Positions 35,094 through 43,264 of a DNA stretch of 60,248 bases are shown piece after piece. Within the stretch, counting starts at the first letter, position 1. Every line of letters begins with the position of its first letter. The DNA lies in contig JADZEK010000139.1 of the NCBI GenBank assembly GCA_020850595.1, positions 1-60,248 of the forward strand. Direction: 5' to 3'. The translations under genes and the position numbers were made by a program. The stretch comes from Anaerolineales bacterium. Its GTDB lineage: Bacteria; Chloroflexota; Anaerolineae; Anaerolineales; UBA6663. The notes below the pieces were generated by a model. That model worked only from the letters and a program-made list of their open reading frames with translations. It was not told the DNA's origin and searched no databases.

Positions 35094-36011
35094 ATGCCCC
35101 CCTTGCCCACCGACGAGGCGATCTTTCGCACCCTGCTCTACGCCGATATCTTCGACTATCCCCTCACGCCTCACGAAATTCACTATTACCTGATCGAAAC
35201 CACCGCCAGCCGCGAGGCGGTGCTGGCTCGGCTCGCCGACTCCCCCTGGCTGCAAGCGCGCCTGGCCCACAGCGCGGGCTACGTCATGCTGTCCGACCGC
35301 CAGGCGCTGAGCGCCGTGCGCCAGGCGCGCCGCGTGGCCTCGGCCGCGCTGTGGCCCCCGGCCCGCCGCTGGGCAGCCGTGCTCGGCGCCCTGCCGTTCG
35401 TGCGCCTCGTGGCCGTCACCGGCGCGTTAGCCGTGGACAACTCGCCCGCCGCCGATGACATTGACTATTTCATCATCACCGCGCCGGGGCGGGTCTGGCT
35501 GGCGCGCGCCCTGGCCGTGGGCGTGGTGCGCCTGGCCCGGCTGTGGCGCGTGGGCCTCTGCCCCAACTACGTGCTGGCGCACTCGGCCCTGGCTCAGCGG
35601 CGGCGCGACCTGTTCGTCGCCCACGACCTGGCCCAGATGGTGCCGCTGGTGGGCCTGGGCGTCTACGCCGAACTGCGCGCGGCCAACCCCTGGGTGGCCG
35701 ATTTTCTGCCGCACGCGGCCCACCCCCTGCGCACCGAGCGCGACCACCACCCGCGTGGCCTGGCGCGCACCGCCCAGCGCCTGCTGGAATGGCTACTGGG
35801 CGGGCCGCTGGGCGAAGCCCTGGAAAGCTGGGAGCGCCGCCGCAAGCTGGCCCGCTTCGCGCCCGCCGCCCGGCAGGCCCACGCCTCCGCCGAGCTAGAT
35901 GCCGAGCACGTCAAAGGCCACTTTGACGACCACGGCCACCCCATCCTCCAGCGCTTTGAGGCGCGCCTGCGCGCGCACCTGCCTGCCCGCGACGTGGTGG
36001 AGGCCGGCTAA
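35094..36011 (+). CDS. Nucleotidyltransferase-like protein with N-terminal winged-helix-like region
   Basis: A 305-residue protein. The first about 80 residues look like a winged helix (IFRTLLYADIFDYPLTPHEI, then SREAVLARLADSPWL). Residues about 105-140 contain a nucleotidyltransferase-like strand-turn, FVRLVAVTGALAVDNSPAAD, followed by DIDYFIITAPG, with the DxD pattern. The glycine/serine motif is VTGALA rather than GSxxxG, so activity is uncertain. The substrate is unknown. It is the first gene of the radical SAM operon, overlapping the next start (TAATG). Confidence 0.65.
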   Translation: MPPLPTDEAIFRTLLYADIFDYPLTPHEIHYYLIETTASREAVLARLADSPWLQARLAHSAGYVMLSDRQALSAVRQARRVASAALWPPARRWAAVLGALPFVRLVAVTGALAVDNSPAADDIDYFIITAPGRVWLARALAVGVVRLARLWRVGLCPNYVLAHSALAQRRRDLFVAHDLAQMVPLVGLGVYAELRAANPWVADFLPHAAHPLRTERDHHPRGLARTAQRLLEWLLGGPLGEALESWERRRKLARFAPAARQAHASAELDAEHVKGHFDDHGHPILQRFEARLRAHLPARDVVEAG

Positions 36012-37027
36012 TGGATGCGCGGCTGGCGGTGAACCTGCTGAGCGACCGGCTGGCGGCTCTGCCGCTGGCGATTGTCTACCTCACCGACCGCTGCAACTCG
36101 CGCTGTGTCACCTGTGACTACTGGCGCCATGGGCAAACCAACCTGCCGCCGGCCGCCGCCCAGCGCCTGGCGCGTGAGCTGCCCGCGCTGGGCGCGCAGG
36201 TCGTGCTGCTCTCCGGCGGCGAGCCGCTATTACATCCCCAGTGGGCCGAGATCGCGGCCGTGTTCCAGGCGGCTCGCCTGCGCCTGTGGCTGCTCACGGC
36301 CGGGCTGGCGCTGGCCCGCCACGCCGTGCGCGCCGCCGCGCTGTGCGAGACCATCACCGTCTCGCTCGACGGCGCGACACCCGCGACCTACCAGGCCATT
36401 CGCGGCGTAGATGCCTTCGCCGCCGTGACGGCCGGCGTGCGCGCGGCCGTAGCCGCCGGCGCGGCGGTCACGCTGCGCTGCACCGTCCAGCGCGCCAACT
36501 ACGCCGAACTGCCCGCGCTGGTTGACCTGGGCCATGCCCTCGGGGTGCGCCAGGTGTCGTTTCTGCCGGTGGATGTCAGCACCCACGTGGCCTTTGCCCG
36601 CGCCGCCGACTACGACCAGACCATGGCCCTGCGCCCCGCCGACCTGCCGCGCTTCGCCGCCGTGCTGGCCGGCCTGGAGCGCACGCACGCCGCCGACTTC
36701 ACCTCCGGCTTCATCGCCGAGCGCCCCGCCAAGCTGCGGCGGTTGCACCAGTACTTCGCCGCGCTGCTGGGCCAGGCCGCCTTCCCGCCGGTGGCCTGCA
36801 ACGCCCCGCGCTTCTCCGCCGTCATCGGGGCCGACGGGCATTTGCAGCCCTGCTACTTCATCCCCGGCGCGAGCCAACCCAACGGCGCGCCGCTGGCCCA
36901 GGCCCTCAACGCGCCCGCGGCTGTGGCCCTGCGGCGGGCTATCCGGCAGGGAGAACGCGCCGAATGCGCGCGCTGCGTGTGCGCCCTGCGCCGCGGCCCG
37001 CGCCAACTATTGCTGGCCGGCGTCTGA
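36011..37027 (+). CDS. Radical SAM protein with C-terminal cysteine cluster
   Basis: A 338-residue radical SAM enzyme with the 4Fe-4S motif CNSRCVTC (Cys28, Cys32, Cys35), a GGEP motif in LLSGGEPLLHP and the SAM-binding strand ITVSLDGATPATYQAIRG. The C-terminus holds further cysteines (VACNAPRFSAVIGADGHLQP followed by CYF, then CARCVCAL), a SPASM-like arrangement that probably binds an auxiliary cluster. SPASM proteins often modify peptides, but no precursor peptide is visible here. It has no B12-binding domain, unlike the three that follow. Confidence 0.88.
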   Translation: MDARLAVNLLSDRLAALPLAIVYLTDRCNSRCVTCDYWRHGQTNLPPAAAQRLARELPALGAQVVLLSGGEPLLHPQWAEIAAVFQAARLRLWLLTAGLALARHAVRAAALCETITVSLDGATPATYQAIRGVDAFAAVTAGVRAAVAAGAAVTLRCTVQRANYAELPALVDLGHALGVRQVSFLPVDVSTHVAFARAADYDQTMALRPADLPRFAAVLAGLERTHAADFTSGFIAERPAKLRRLHQYFAALLGQAAFPPVACNAPRFSAVIGADGHLQPCYFIPGASQPNGAPLAQALNAPAAVALRRAIRQGERAECARCVCALRRGPRQLLLAGV

Positions 37028-37031
37028 GCGC

Positions 37032-38516
37032 ATGACCGACGTGCTCTTCGGCCAGTCGTACTACCTGCGCTTCGACCCCAAGCTCTGGGAAGCGCAGCAG
37101 CCCTACCCGCCCCTCGGCGCGCTCTACGCCGCCGCCTACGTCCGCGCGCGCGGTTATGGCGTGGCGCTCTTCGACGCCATGCTGGCCGAGAGCGAAGCCG
37201 AGTGGGCCGCCGCGCTCGATGCCCACCAGCCGCGCTTCGCCGTGCTGTTCGAGGACAACTTCAACTACCTGAGCAAGATGTGCCTGCTGCGCATGCGGGC
37301 GGCCGCCTTCACCATGACTGCGGCCGCCAAAGCCCGCGGCTGCACCGTCATTCTCTGCGGGGCCGACGCGACCGACCACGCCGACCGCTACTTCGCGCAT
37401 GGAGCCGACTATGTGCTGGTGGGCGAAGGCGAAGCCACGCTCGGCGAACTGCTCGCTGCCCTCACCGGCCGCGGCGCCCAACCCCTGCCCGAAATCTTGG
37501 GGCTGGCCTGGCAGGCCGCCGATGGCCGTCAGCACCGCAACCCGCGCCGCCCCGACCTGCGCGACCTGGACGCGCTGCCCCTCCCCGCCTGGGATTTGGT
37601 GGACGTGCCGCGCTACCGGGCCGTCTGGCAGGCGCGGCACGGCTACTACTCCATGAACATGGTCACCACCCGCGGTTGTCCCTACCACTGCAACTGGTGC
37701 GCCAAGCCCATCTGGGGCCGGCGCTACAACTCGCGCTCGCCCGAAAACGTCGTGGCCGAGATGCAGTGGCTCAAGGCCGCCTTCCAGCCCGACCACCTGT
37801 GGTTCGCCGACGACATCCTCGGCCTTAAGCCCGGTTGGATCGAGCGCTTCGGCGCGCTGGCCCAAGCCGCCGGGGCCTCCCTCCCGTTCAAGTGCCTCAC
37901 CCGCGCCGATCTCGTGACCGAGCCGGTGGCGCGCGCCCTGGCGGCGGCGGGCTGCCAGACCGTCTGGCTGGGCGCGGAGTCCGGCTCCGATAAGGTCCTG
38001 CGCGCCATGGATAAGGGCGGCACGGTCAGCGACATCTACACCGCCGCCGCCCGGCTGCGCGCGCAGCGCATTCAGGTCGGCTTCTTCCTCCAGTTTGGCT
38101 ATCCCGGCGAAACCTGGGCCGACATTCAGCTCACCCTCAAAATGGTGCGCGAGTGCCTGCCCGACGACATCGGCATCTCGGTGTCCTATCCGCTGCCCGG
38201 CACCAAGTTCTACGAGCGGGTGCGGCAGGAGCTGGGTGAGAAACAAAACTGGGTTGACTCCAGCGACCTGGCCCTGCTCTACCGCGGCCCGTTCCCCCAG
38301 GAGTTCTACCGCGTGCTGCATGGCCGCGTGCACCACGAGTTCCGCCTGCGCCGCGCGCTCGACCTGCGGCAGGCCCGCCGCGCGCGCCCGGCCCCGCTGG
38401 CGCGGCGGCTGCGGGCGCTGGCCGGCGTCCCCCGCGCCGCGCTGGGCTGGCTGCGCGCCGAGCGGCGCTTGCGGGCGCTGGCCGGCGCGGCCGGGCCTCA
38501 GCCGGGGGCTGCCTGA
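37032..38516 (+). CDS. Radical SAM protein with B12-binding-like N-terminus (1)
   Basis: A 494-residue protein. The N-terminal about 180 residues form a cobalamin-binding-like Rossmann fold (PPLGALYAAAYVRARGYGVA, then YVLVGEGEATLGELL). The DxHxxG signature is replaced by FDAMLAES, so the lower-ligand histidine is absent. The radical SAM motif is CPYHCNWC near residues 216-223, followed by WFADDILGLKPGWI and WLGAESGSDKVLRAMDKG. Family relatives (BchE/HpnJ-like) act on lipids, porphyrins and other substrates. The Arg/Ala-rich C-terminal tail is unusual. Confidence 0.88.
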   Translation: MTDVLFGQSYYLRFDPKLWEAQQPYPPLGALYAAAYVRARGYGVALFDAMLAESEAEWAAALDAHQPRFAVLFEDNFNYLSKMCLLRMRAAAFTMTAAAKARGCTVILCGADATDHADRYFAHGADYVLVGEGEATLGELLAALTGRGAQPLPEILGLAWQAADGRQHRNPRRPDLRDLDALPLPAWDLVDVPRYRAVWQARHGYYSMNMVTTRGCPYHCNWCAKPIWGRRYNSRSPENVVAEMQWLKAAFQPDHLWFADDILGLKPGWIERFGALAQAAGASLPFKCLTRADLVTEPVARALAAAGCQTVWLGAESGSDKVLRAMDKGGTVSDIYTAAARLRAQRIQVGFFLQFGYPGETWADIQLTLKMVRECLPDDIGISVSYPLPGTKFYERVRQELGEKQNWVDSSDLALLYRGPFPQEFYRVLHGRVHHEFRLRRALDLRQARRARPAPLARRLRALAGVPRAALGWLRAERRLRALAGAAGPQPGAA

Positions 38517-39931
38517 TGCGCCCGCGCGTAGTGCTCTACAACCCCCAGGCCGTGTTCTGGACCATGCCGCTGGCGCTCCTGGCCGTCGGCTCCGCCCTCG
38601 ACCCGGCCCGCTACGAAGTCGTCATCGTTGACGGCCGCCTGGAGGCCGACCCCGCCGCGGCGCTCGTGGCGCAGCTTGCTCCTCACACCGTCTGCGTGGG
38701 CGTCACCGTGCTCACCGGCGCGCCCATCCGCGATGTCCTGGCCGCCTCGCGCGCCGTCAAGGTCGTGCAGCCCGGCCTGCCGGTGGTCTGGGGCGGCTGG
38801 CACCCCTCGCTCTTCCCCGAGCAATGCCTGGCCGAGCCGAGCGTAGATGCCGTCGTGATCGGGCAGGGCGAAGACACCTTCGCCGCCGTCGTCGAGCGTC
38901 TGGCCGCCGGGCAGAGCCTCGCCGGCGTCGCGGGCGCGGCCTGGCGTTCAGCCGCCGGCCGCCCGGTCGTTGAGCTGCCGCGCGCCATGCGCGACGTGAA
39001 CGCCCTGCCGCCCCACAACTACCACCTGATTGACGTGCCGCGCTACTTCGCCGCCAAGGGCAAGCGCCAGCTCGACTACATCTCCTCGCAGGGCTGCCGC
39101 TTCCGCTGCGCCTTCTGCGCCGACCCCACCGTCTACCAGCGCGGTTGGTATGGGCTGACGCCTGCGCGCCTGGCAGCCGAGTTGGCCGCCTACCATGCCC
39201 GCTGGGGGCTGGACGAGATCGCCTTTCAGGATGAGACCTTCTTCACCAGCCGCGCTCGGGTCGAGGCCGTGGCCGACGCCTTCCTCGCCGCCGGCCTGCG
39301 CGTGCCCTGGACGGCCACCATGCGCGCCGACCAGGGCGCCCGGCTCGATGACGCGCTCCTGGAGAAATGCAAGCGCGCCGGCCTGCGCCGCGCCATGATC
39401 GGCGTGGAAAGCGGCTCCGCCGCCATGCTGGCGCGCATCCAAAAAGACATCACCCCCGCCCAGGTCTATGCCTCGGCCGAGCGGCTGGCGCGCCACGGGC
39501 TGGGCGCGATCTTCAACTTCATCGTCGGCTTCCCCGGCGAGTCCGACGCCGGCGTGCAGGCCTCGCTCGACGCCGCCGCGCGGCTGCGCGCCCTCAGCCC
39601 CGACTTCGAGGTGGCCCTCTTCTTCTTCCGGCCCTATCCCGGCAACCCCATTGCCGGCGAGTTGCTGGCGCAAGGCTACCGCTTTCCCGACACGCTGGCG
39701 GCCTGGGCCGATTTCGACTACATTGGCGGGCGTGAAGCCTGGGTCACCCACCGCCAGTGGCAGCGCGTCGAGCGCTTCAAGTTCTACCAGCGCTACGCCT
39801 ACGGCCGCAACCACCTGCTGCGCTGGCCGCTCAGCCGGCTCAGCCGCTGGCGTGTCCAGCGCCACTACTACGACTATCCCTGGGAAAAAGCCCTGATGGA
39901 GCGCCTGCGACCAGCGGCCAAACTCTCATGA
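38516..39931 (+). CDS. Radical SAM protein with B12-binding-like N-terminus (2)
   Basis: A 471-residue protein of the same architecture. N-terminal segments are VVLYNPQAVFWTMPLALLAV and VIVDGRLEAD, where the DxHxxG histidine is missing, then VVWGGWHPSLFPEQ and VIGQGEDTF. The 4Fe-4S motif is CRFRCAFC near residues 194-201, followed by EIAFQDETFF and MIGVESGSAAML. It starts on the stop of the previous gene (TGATG) and overlaps the next by 4 nt, so expression is coupled. Confidence 0.88.
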   Translation: MRPRVVLYNPQAVFWTMPLALLAVGSALDPARYEVVIVDGRLEADPAAALVAQLAPHTVCVGVTVLTGAPIRDVLAASRAVKVVQPGLPVVWGGWHPSLFPEQCLAEPSVDAVVIGQGEDTFAAVVERLAAGQSLAGVAGAAWRSAAGRPVVELPRAMRDVNALPPHNYHLIDVPRYFAAKGKRQLDYISSQGCRFRCAFCADPTVYQRGWYGLTPARLAAELAAYHARWGLDEIAFQDETFFTSRARVEAVADAFLAAGLRVPWTATMRADQGARLDDALLEKCKRAGLRRAMIGVESGSAAMLARIQKDITPAQVYASAERLARHGLGAIFNFIVGFPGESDAGVQASLDAAARLRALSPDFEVALFFFRPYPGNPIAGELLAQGYRFPDTLAAWADFDYIGGREAWVTHRQWQRVERFKFYQRYAYGRNHLLRWPLSRLSRWRVQRHYYDYPWEKALMERLRPAAKLS

Positions 39932-41406
39932 CGCCCCTCATCATTCTCTACAACCCCTGGAGCACGCCCTCGCCCAAGAAGCCGCTGCCCATGTCGCTGC
40001 TGGCCCTGGCCGCCATGCTCGAAGGCGAGTTCGATTACGAAATCGTAGACGCCAACCTGCTGCCTGACCCGGTGGCGCACATCCTGGCCTTGGCCCAACT
40101 GCGCCCGCTGCTGGCCGTCGGCTTCACCGTCATGCCTGGCCCGCAGCTCAACCACGCCGTGCCCGACGCCCAGCGCCTCAAAACCGCGCTGCCCGGCGTG
40201 CCCATCATCTGGGGCGGCTACTTCCCCTCCGCCCACGCCGACGTGGCCCTGAAGGAAGACTACGTGGACTATTGCATCCACAGCCAGGGCGAGCAGACTT
40301 TCTTGGAGCTGGCCCGCGTGCTGGCCTATGGCGGTGCGCTCAGCGGACTGGCCGGGCTGATCTACAAAGACAACGGCCGCGTCAAGCACAACCCGCACCG
40401 CGCCCTCATCCCGCTCGACAAACTGCCGCTGTGGCCCTACCACAAGCTGCCCATGCCGCACTACCTCCACCGCCACTACCTCGGCAACCGCGTCGGCGCG
40501 CACCACTCCTCCTATGGCTGCCCGTTCGCCTGCAACTTCTGCGCCGTGGTCGGCATGGTCAATCAGCGCTGGCTGCCCGAGTCGGCCGAGCGCGCCGCGG
40601 GCGTGGTGCTGCGCCAGAAGGCCGCCTATGGCATTGACGCCGTGCAGTTCCACGACATGGATTTCTTCGTCTCAGAGCCGCGCGCGGCCGAGTTCGCCGA
40701 GCGCCTGAAGGGGCAGGGGCTGGCCTGGTGGGCGCTCGGCCGCGTGGACGAGTTGATGCGCTACAGCGACGCCACCTGGGACAAGCTGAAGGCCAGCGGG
40801 CTGAAGATGGTCTTCAGCGGCGCCGAGAGCGGCTCAGACGAAGCCCTGGCCCGCATGAACAAGGGCGGCCAGGTCACGGTCAACGCCACGCTCGAGCTGG
40901 CCAAACGCCTGCGGCGCTACGACATCGTGCCCGAGTTCTCCTTCGTGCTCGGCAACCCGCCCAACCCGCTCGACGACATCGCCGCCACCATCAGCTTCAT
41001 TCGCCGGCTCAAAGCCATCAACCCGGCCACCGAGGTTATCCTGTACATGTACACGCCCGTGCCGGCCGATGGCACGCTCTACGACGAAGCCCGCGCCCTG
41101 GGCTTTCACTTCCCCGACACGCTGGCCGATTGGGTCAGCGGTGACTGGCGCAGTTTCTCCCTGCGGCGCGACCCGCACACCCCCTGGCTCGACCCCCAGC
41201 TCAAGCGCAGCGTCCGCGACTTCGAGCGCGTGCTCAACGCCTATTACCCCACCGTGACCGACCGCCGCCTCACCGGCCTCAAGCGCGCCGTCCTGCGCGG
41301 GCTGGCCGGCTGGCGCTACCACGCCCAGGTCTACGGCTACCCGCTCGAGCTGCGCGCTTTCCACAAGCTCTTTCAGTATCAGCGGCCCGAGACCACGGGC
41401 TTCTAG
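39928..41406 (+). CDS. Radical SAM protein with B12-binding-like N-terminus (3)
   Basis: A 492-residue protein of the same type: PLIILYNPWSTPSPKKPLPM, EIVDANLLPDP (no ligand histidine), IIWGGYFPSAHADVALKE, the 4Fe-4S motif CPFACNFC near residues 198-205, then VQFHDMDFFV and VFSGAESGSDEALARMNKGG. The three B12-type proteins are related but diverged, as expected for successive steps of one pathway rather than recent duplicates. A methyltransferase gene follows after 8 nt. Confidence 0.88.
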   Translation: MTPLIILYNPWSTPSPKKPLPMSLLALAAMLEGEFDYEIVDANLLPDPVAHILALAQLRPLLAVGFTVMPGPQLNHAVPDAQRLKTALPGVPIIWGGYFPSAHADVALKEDYVDYCIHSQGEQTFLELARVLAYGGALSGLAGLIYKDNGRVKHNPHRALIPLDKLPLWPYHKLPMPHYLHRHYLGNRVGAHHSSYGCPFACNFCAVVGMVNQRWLPESAERAAGVVLRQKAAYGIDAVQFHDMDFFVSEPRAAEFAERLKGQGLAWWALGRVDELMRYSDATWDKLKASGLKMVFSGAESGSDEALARMNKGGQVTVNATLELAKRLRRYDIVPEFSFVLGNPPNPLDDIAATISFIRRLKAINPATEVILYMYTPVPADGTLYDEARALGFHFPDTLADWVSGDWRSFSLRRDPHTPWLDPQLKRSVRDFERVLNAYYPTVTDRRLTGLKRAVLRGLAGWRYHAQVYGYPLELRAFHKLFQYQRPETTGF

Positions 41407-41414
41407 CGCTGCCC

Positions 41415-42095
41415 ATGAAGCGCTGGTGGCGGCGCTGGCGGCGCGGGCGCGCCTCGGCCGAGGCGCTCGGCGTGACGGCCGCCTATGCGCGCTGGGCGCC
41501 CAGCTATGCCGCCGAAGCCCACAACCCGCTCATGGCGTTGGAGCAGGCCGCTGTGCTGGCCCTGCTGCCGCCGCCGGCCGGGCGGCGCGTGCTCGACCTG
41601 GCCTGCGGCAGCGGGCGCTACCTGGCGCGCCTCAGCGGGCGCGGCGCGGCCCAGCTCCTCGGCCTCGACCTGTCGTGGCCCATGCTGGCGTGGGCCAGGG
41701 CCGTCAGCAGCCAGTTAGCCCAGGCCGACCTGCGCGCCCTGCCGCTGCCCAGCGCCGGCGTTGACCTCATCATCTGCGGGCTGGCCGTCGGCCATGTGGC
41801 CGACCTGCCGCGCGCCCTGAGCGAGATGGCCCGCGTGCTCGCGCCCGGCGGCGTGCTCGTCTACTCCGACTTTCACCCCCTGCCGGCCCTGGCGGGCCTG
41901 CAGCGCACGTTCACCGCCGCCGACGGCCGCGCCTACGCCGTGGAACACCACGTTCACCTGTACAGCCACCACCACGCCGCCTGCGCCGCGGCCGGGCTGG
42001 CGCTCGACGCCGTGCGCGAGCCGCTCCTCGACTCAGAGCATCCCTGGCGCGGGCGGCCCGTCGTGCTGGTGTTGCGGGCGGTCAAACCCCCATGA
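41415..42095 (+). CDS. Class I SAM-dependent methyltransferase
   Basis: A 226-residue methyltransferase with motif I RVLDLACGSGRYLARL, acidic strand LLGLDLSWPM, then ADLRALPLPSAGVDLIICGL and VLAPGGVLVYSDFHP, the layout of the UbiE/BioC-like group. A basic N-terminus (MKRWWRRWRRGRASAEALG) may associate with membrane lipids. A lipid or sugar acceptor made by the surrounding genes is likely. It overlaps the amidohydrolase start (ATGA). Confidence 0.87.
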   Translation: MKRWWRRWRRGRASAEALGVTAAYARWAPSYAAEAHNPLMALEQAAVLALLPPPAGRRVLDLACGSGRYLARLSGRGAAQLLGLDLSWPMLAWARAVSSQLAQADLRALPLPSAGVDLIICGLAVGHVADLPRALSEMARVLAPGGVLVYSDFHPLPALAGLQRTFTAADGRAYAVEHHVHLYSHHHAACAAAGLALDAVREPLLDSEHPWRGRPVVLVLRAVKPP

Positions 42096-43264
42096 GCGCG
42101 GCCGTCACTTACCTCAACGCGCGCGTGGTCGGCGCGGCCGCCGACTCGCTGCGCGTGGCCCGCGGGCGCGTGGCCGCGTTGGGTGAACGGCCCGCGCCCG
42201 GCGATGCCGTGGTAGACCTGGACGGCGCGTTTGTCTTCCCCGGCCTGATTAACGCCCACGACCATTTGCAGTTGAACAACTTTGCGCGCCTCAAGTGGCG
42301 CGACCGTTACGCCAACGCCCGCGACTGGATCGCCGACTTCCAGCCGCGCTGGGCGGCCGACCCGCGCCTGCTCGGTCCGTTGGCCGTGCCGCTGCCTGCG
42401 CGGCTGTTTCAGGGCGCGCTCAAAAACCTGCTCAGCGGCGCCACGACCGTGGCCCACCACGACCCGGCGCATTACACCTTCCACCGCCGCGACTTCCCCG
42501 TGCGCGTGGTCAGCCGCATGTGCTACAGCCACTCGCTCGGCGTGCAGGGCGAGCGGGCGGTGGCCGCCGCCTACCGCCGCACCCCCCGCGGCTGGCCGTG
42601 GATCATTCACGCCGCCGAGGGCGTAGACGCCGCCGCCGCCGCCGAGGCAGACGCCCTCGCCGCGCTGGGCTGTCTGGGCGCGAATACCCTGCTGGTGCAC
42701 GGCGTAGCCCTCCACCCGGCGGCGTGGGCGGCGCTGGCCGCGCGCGGCGTGGGCCTGGTCTGGTGCCCGGCCTCCAACGACTTCCTCTTTGGCGCGACGG
42801 CCCCCGTGGCCGACCTGGCCGCGCGCGGTCGCGTGGCGTTGGGCAGCGACTCGCGCCTCAGCGGCGCGGCCGATCTGCTGGCCGAGCTGCGCTGCGCGGC
42901 GGCCACCGGCCAGGTAGACGCCGCCGCGCTCTTGCGCCTGGTCACGATTGATGCGGCCGCGCTGCTGCGCCTGCCCCAGGCCGGGCGGCTGGCCGTGGGC
43001 GCGCCCGCCGATCTCCTCGCGCTGCCCGCCCTGGCCGCCACGCCCGCCGCCACCCTGCTGGCCGCCACGCGCGCCGACGTGCGCCTCGTGCTGGTCGCGG
43101 GGCAGCCCCGCTACGCCGATGCGCCTGGGGCCTTTGCGGCCAATGGCAGCGCGGCCTCGCGCGCCACGGTGGACGGCCGGCCCAAAGTGCTGTCGGCGGC
43201 GATTGCGCGCCGCCTGGCGCACTTGGGCGTGGCCGAGCCAGGAGTGACGCTCGATGGCGCCTGA
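42092..43264 (+). CDS. Deaminase-type amidohydrolase (MtaD/TrzA/SAH deaminase-like)
   Basis: A 390-residue TIM-barrel hydrolase with the metal-site pattern of the aromatic deaminase group: PGLINAHDHLQL (HxH), WIIHAAEGVDA (His/Glu pair), LLVHGVALHP and LGSDSRLSG (Asp). In MtaD-type enzymes this site deaminates S-adenosylhomocysteine, methylthioadenosine or 5'-deoxyadenosine. Placed after four radical SAM genes and a methyltransferase, it could clear their by-products, but an unrelated ring substrate is possible. It overlaps the next gene by 11 nt. Confidence 0.82.
   Translation: MSAAVTYLNARVVGAAADSLRVARGRVAALGERPAPGDAVVDLDGAFVFPGLINAHDHLQLNNFARLKWRDRYANARDWIADFQPRWAADPRLLGPLAVPLPARLFQGALKNLLSGATTVAHHDPAHYTFHRRDFPVRVVSRMCYSHSLGVQGERAVAAAYRRTPRGWPWIIHAAEGVDAAAAAEADALAALGCLGANTLLVHGVALHPAAWAALAARGVGLVWCPASNDFLFGATAPVADLAARGRVALGSDSRLSGAADLLAELRCAAATGQVDAAALLRLVTIDAAALLRLPQAGRLAVGAPADLLALPALAATPAATLLAATRADVRLVLVAGQPRYADAPGAFAANGSAASRATVDGRPKVLSAAIARRLAHLGVAEPGVTLDGA

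Noticed and set aside
36011..37027. RiPP maturase role for the SPASM-like radical SAM protein
   Set aside because: No short precursor-peptide gene, protease or peptide transporter is found beside it; the neighbours are glycan and lipid genes.
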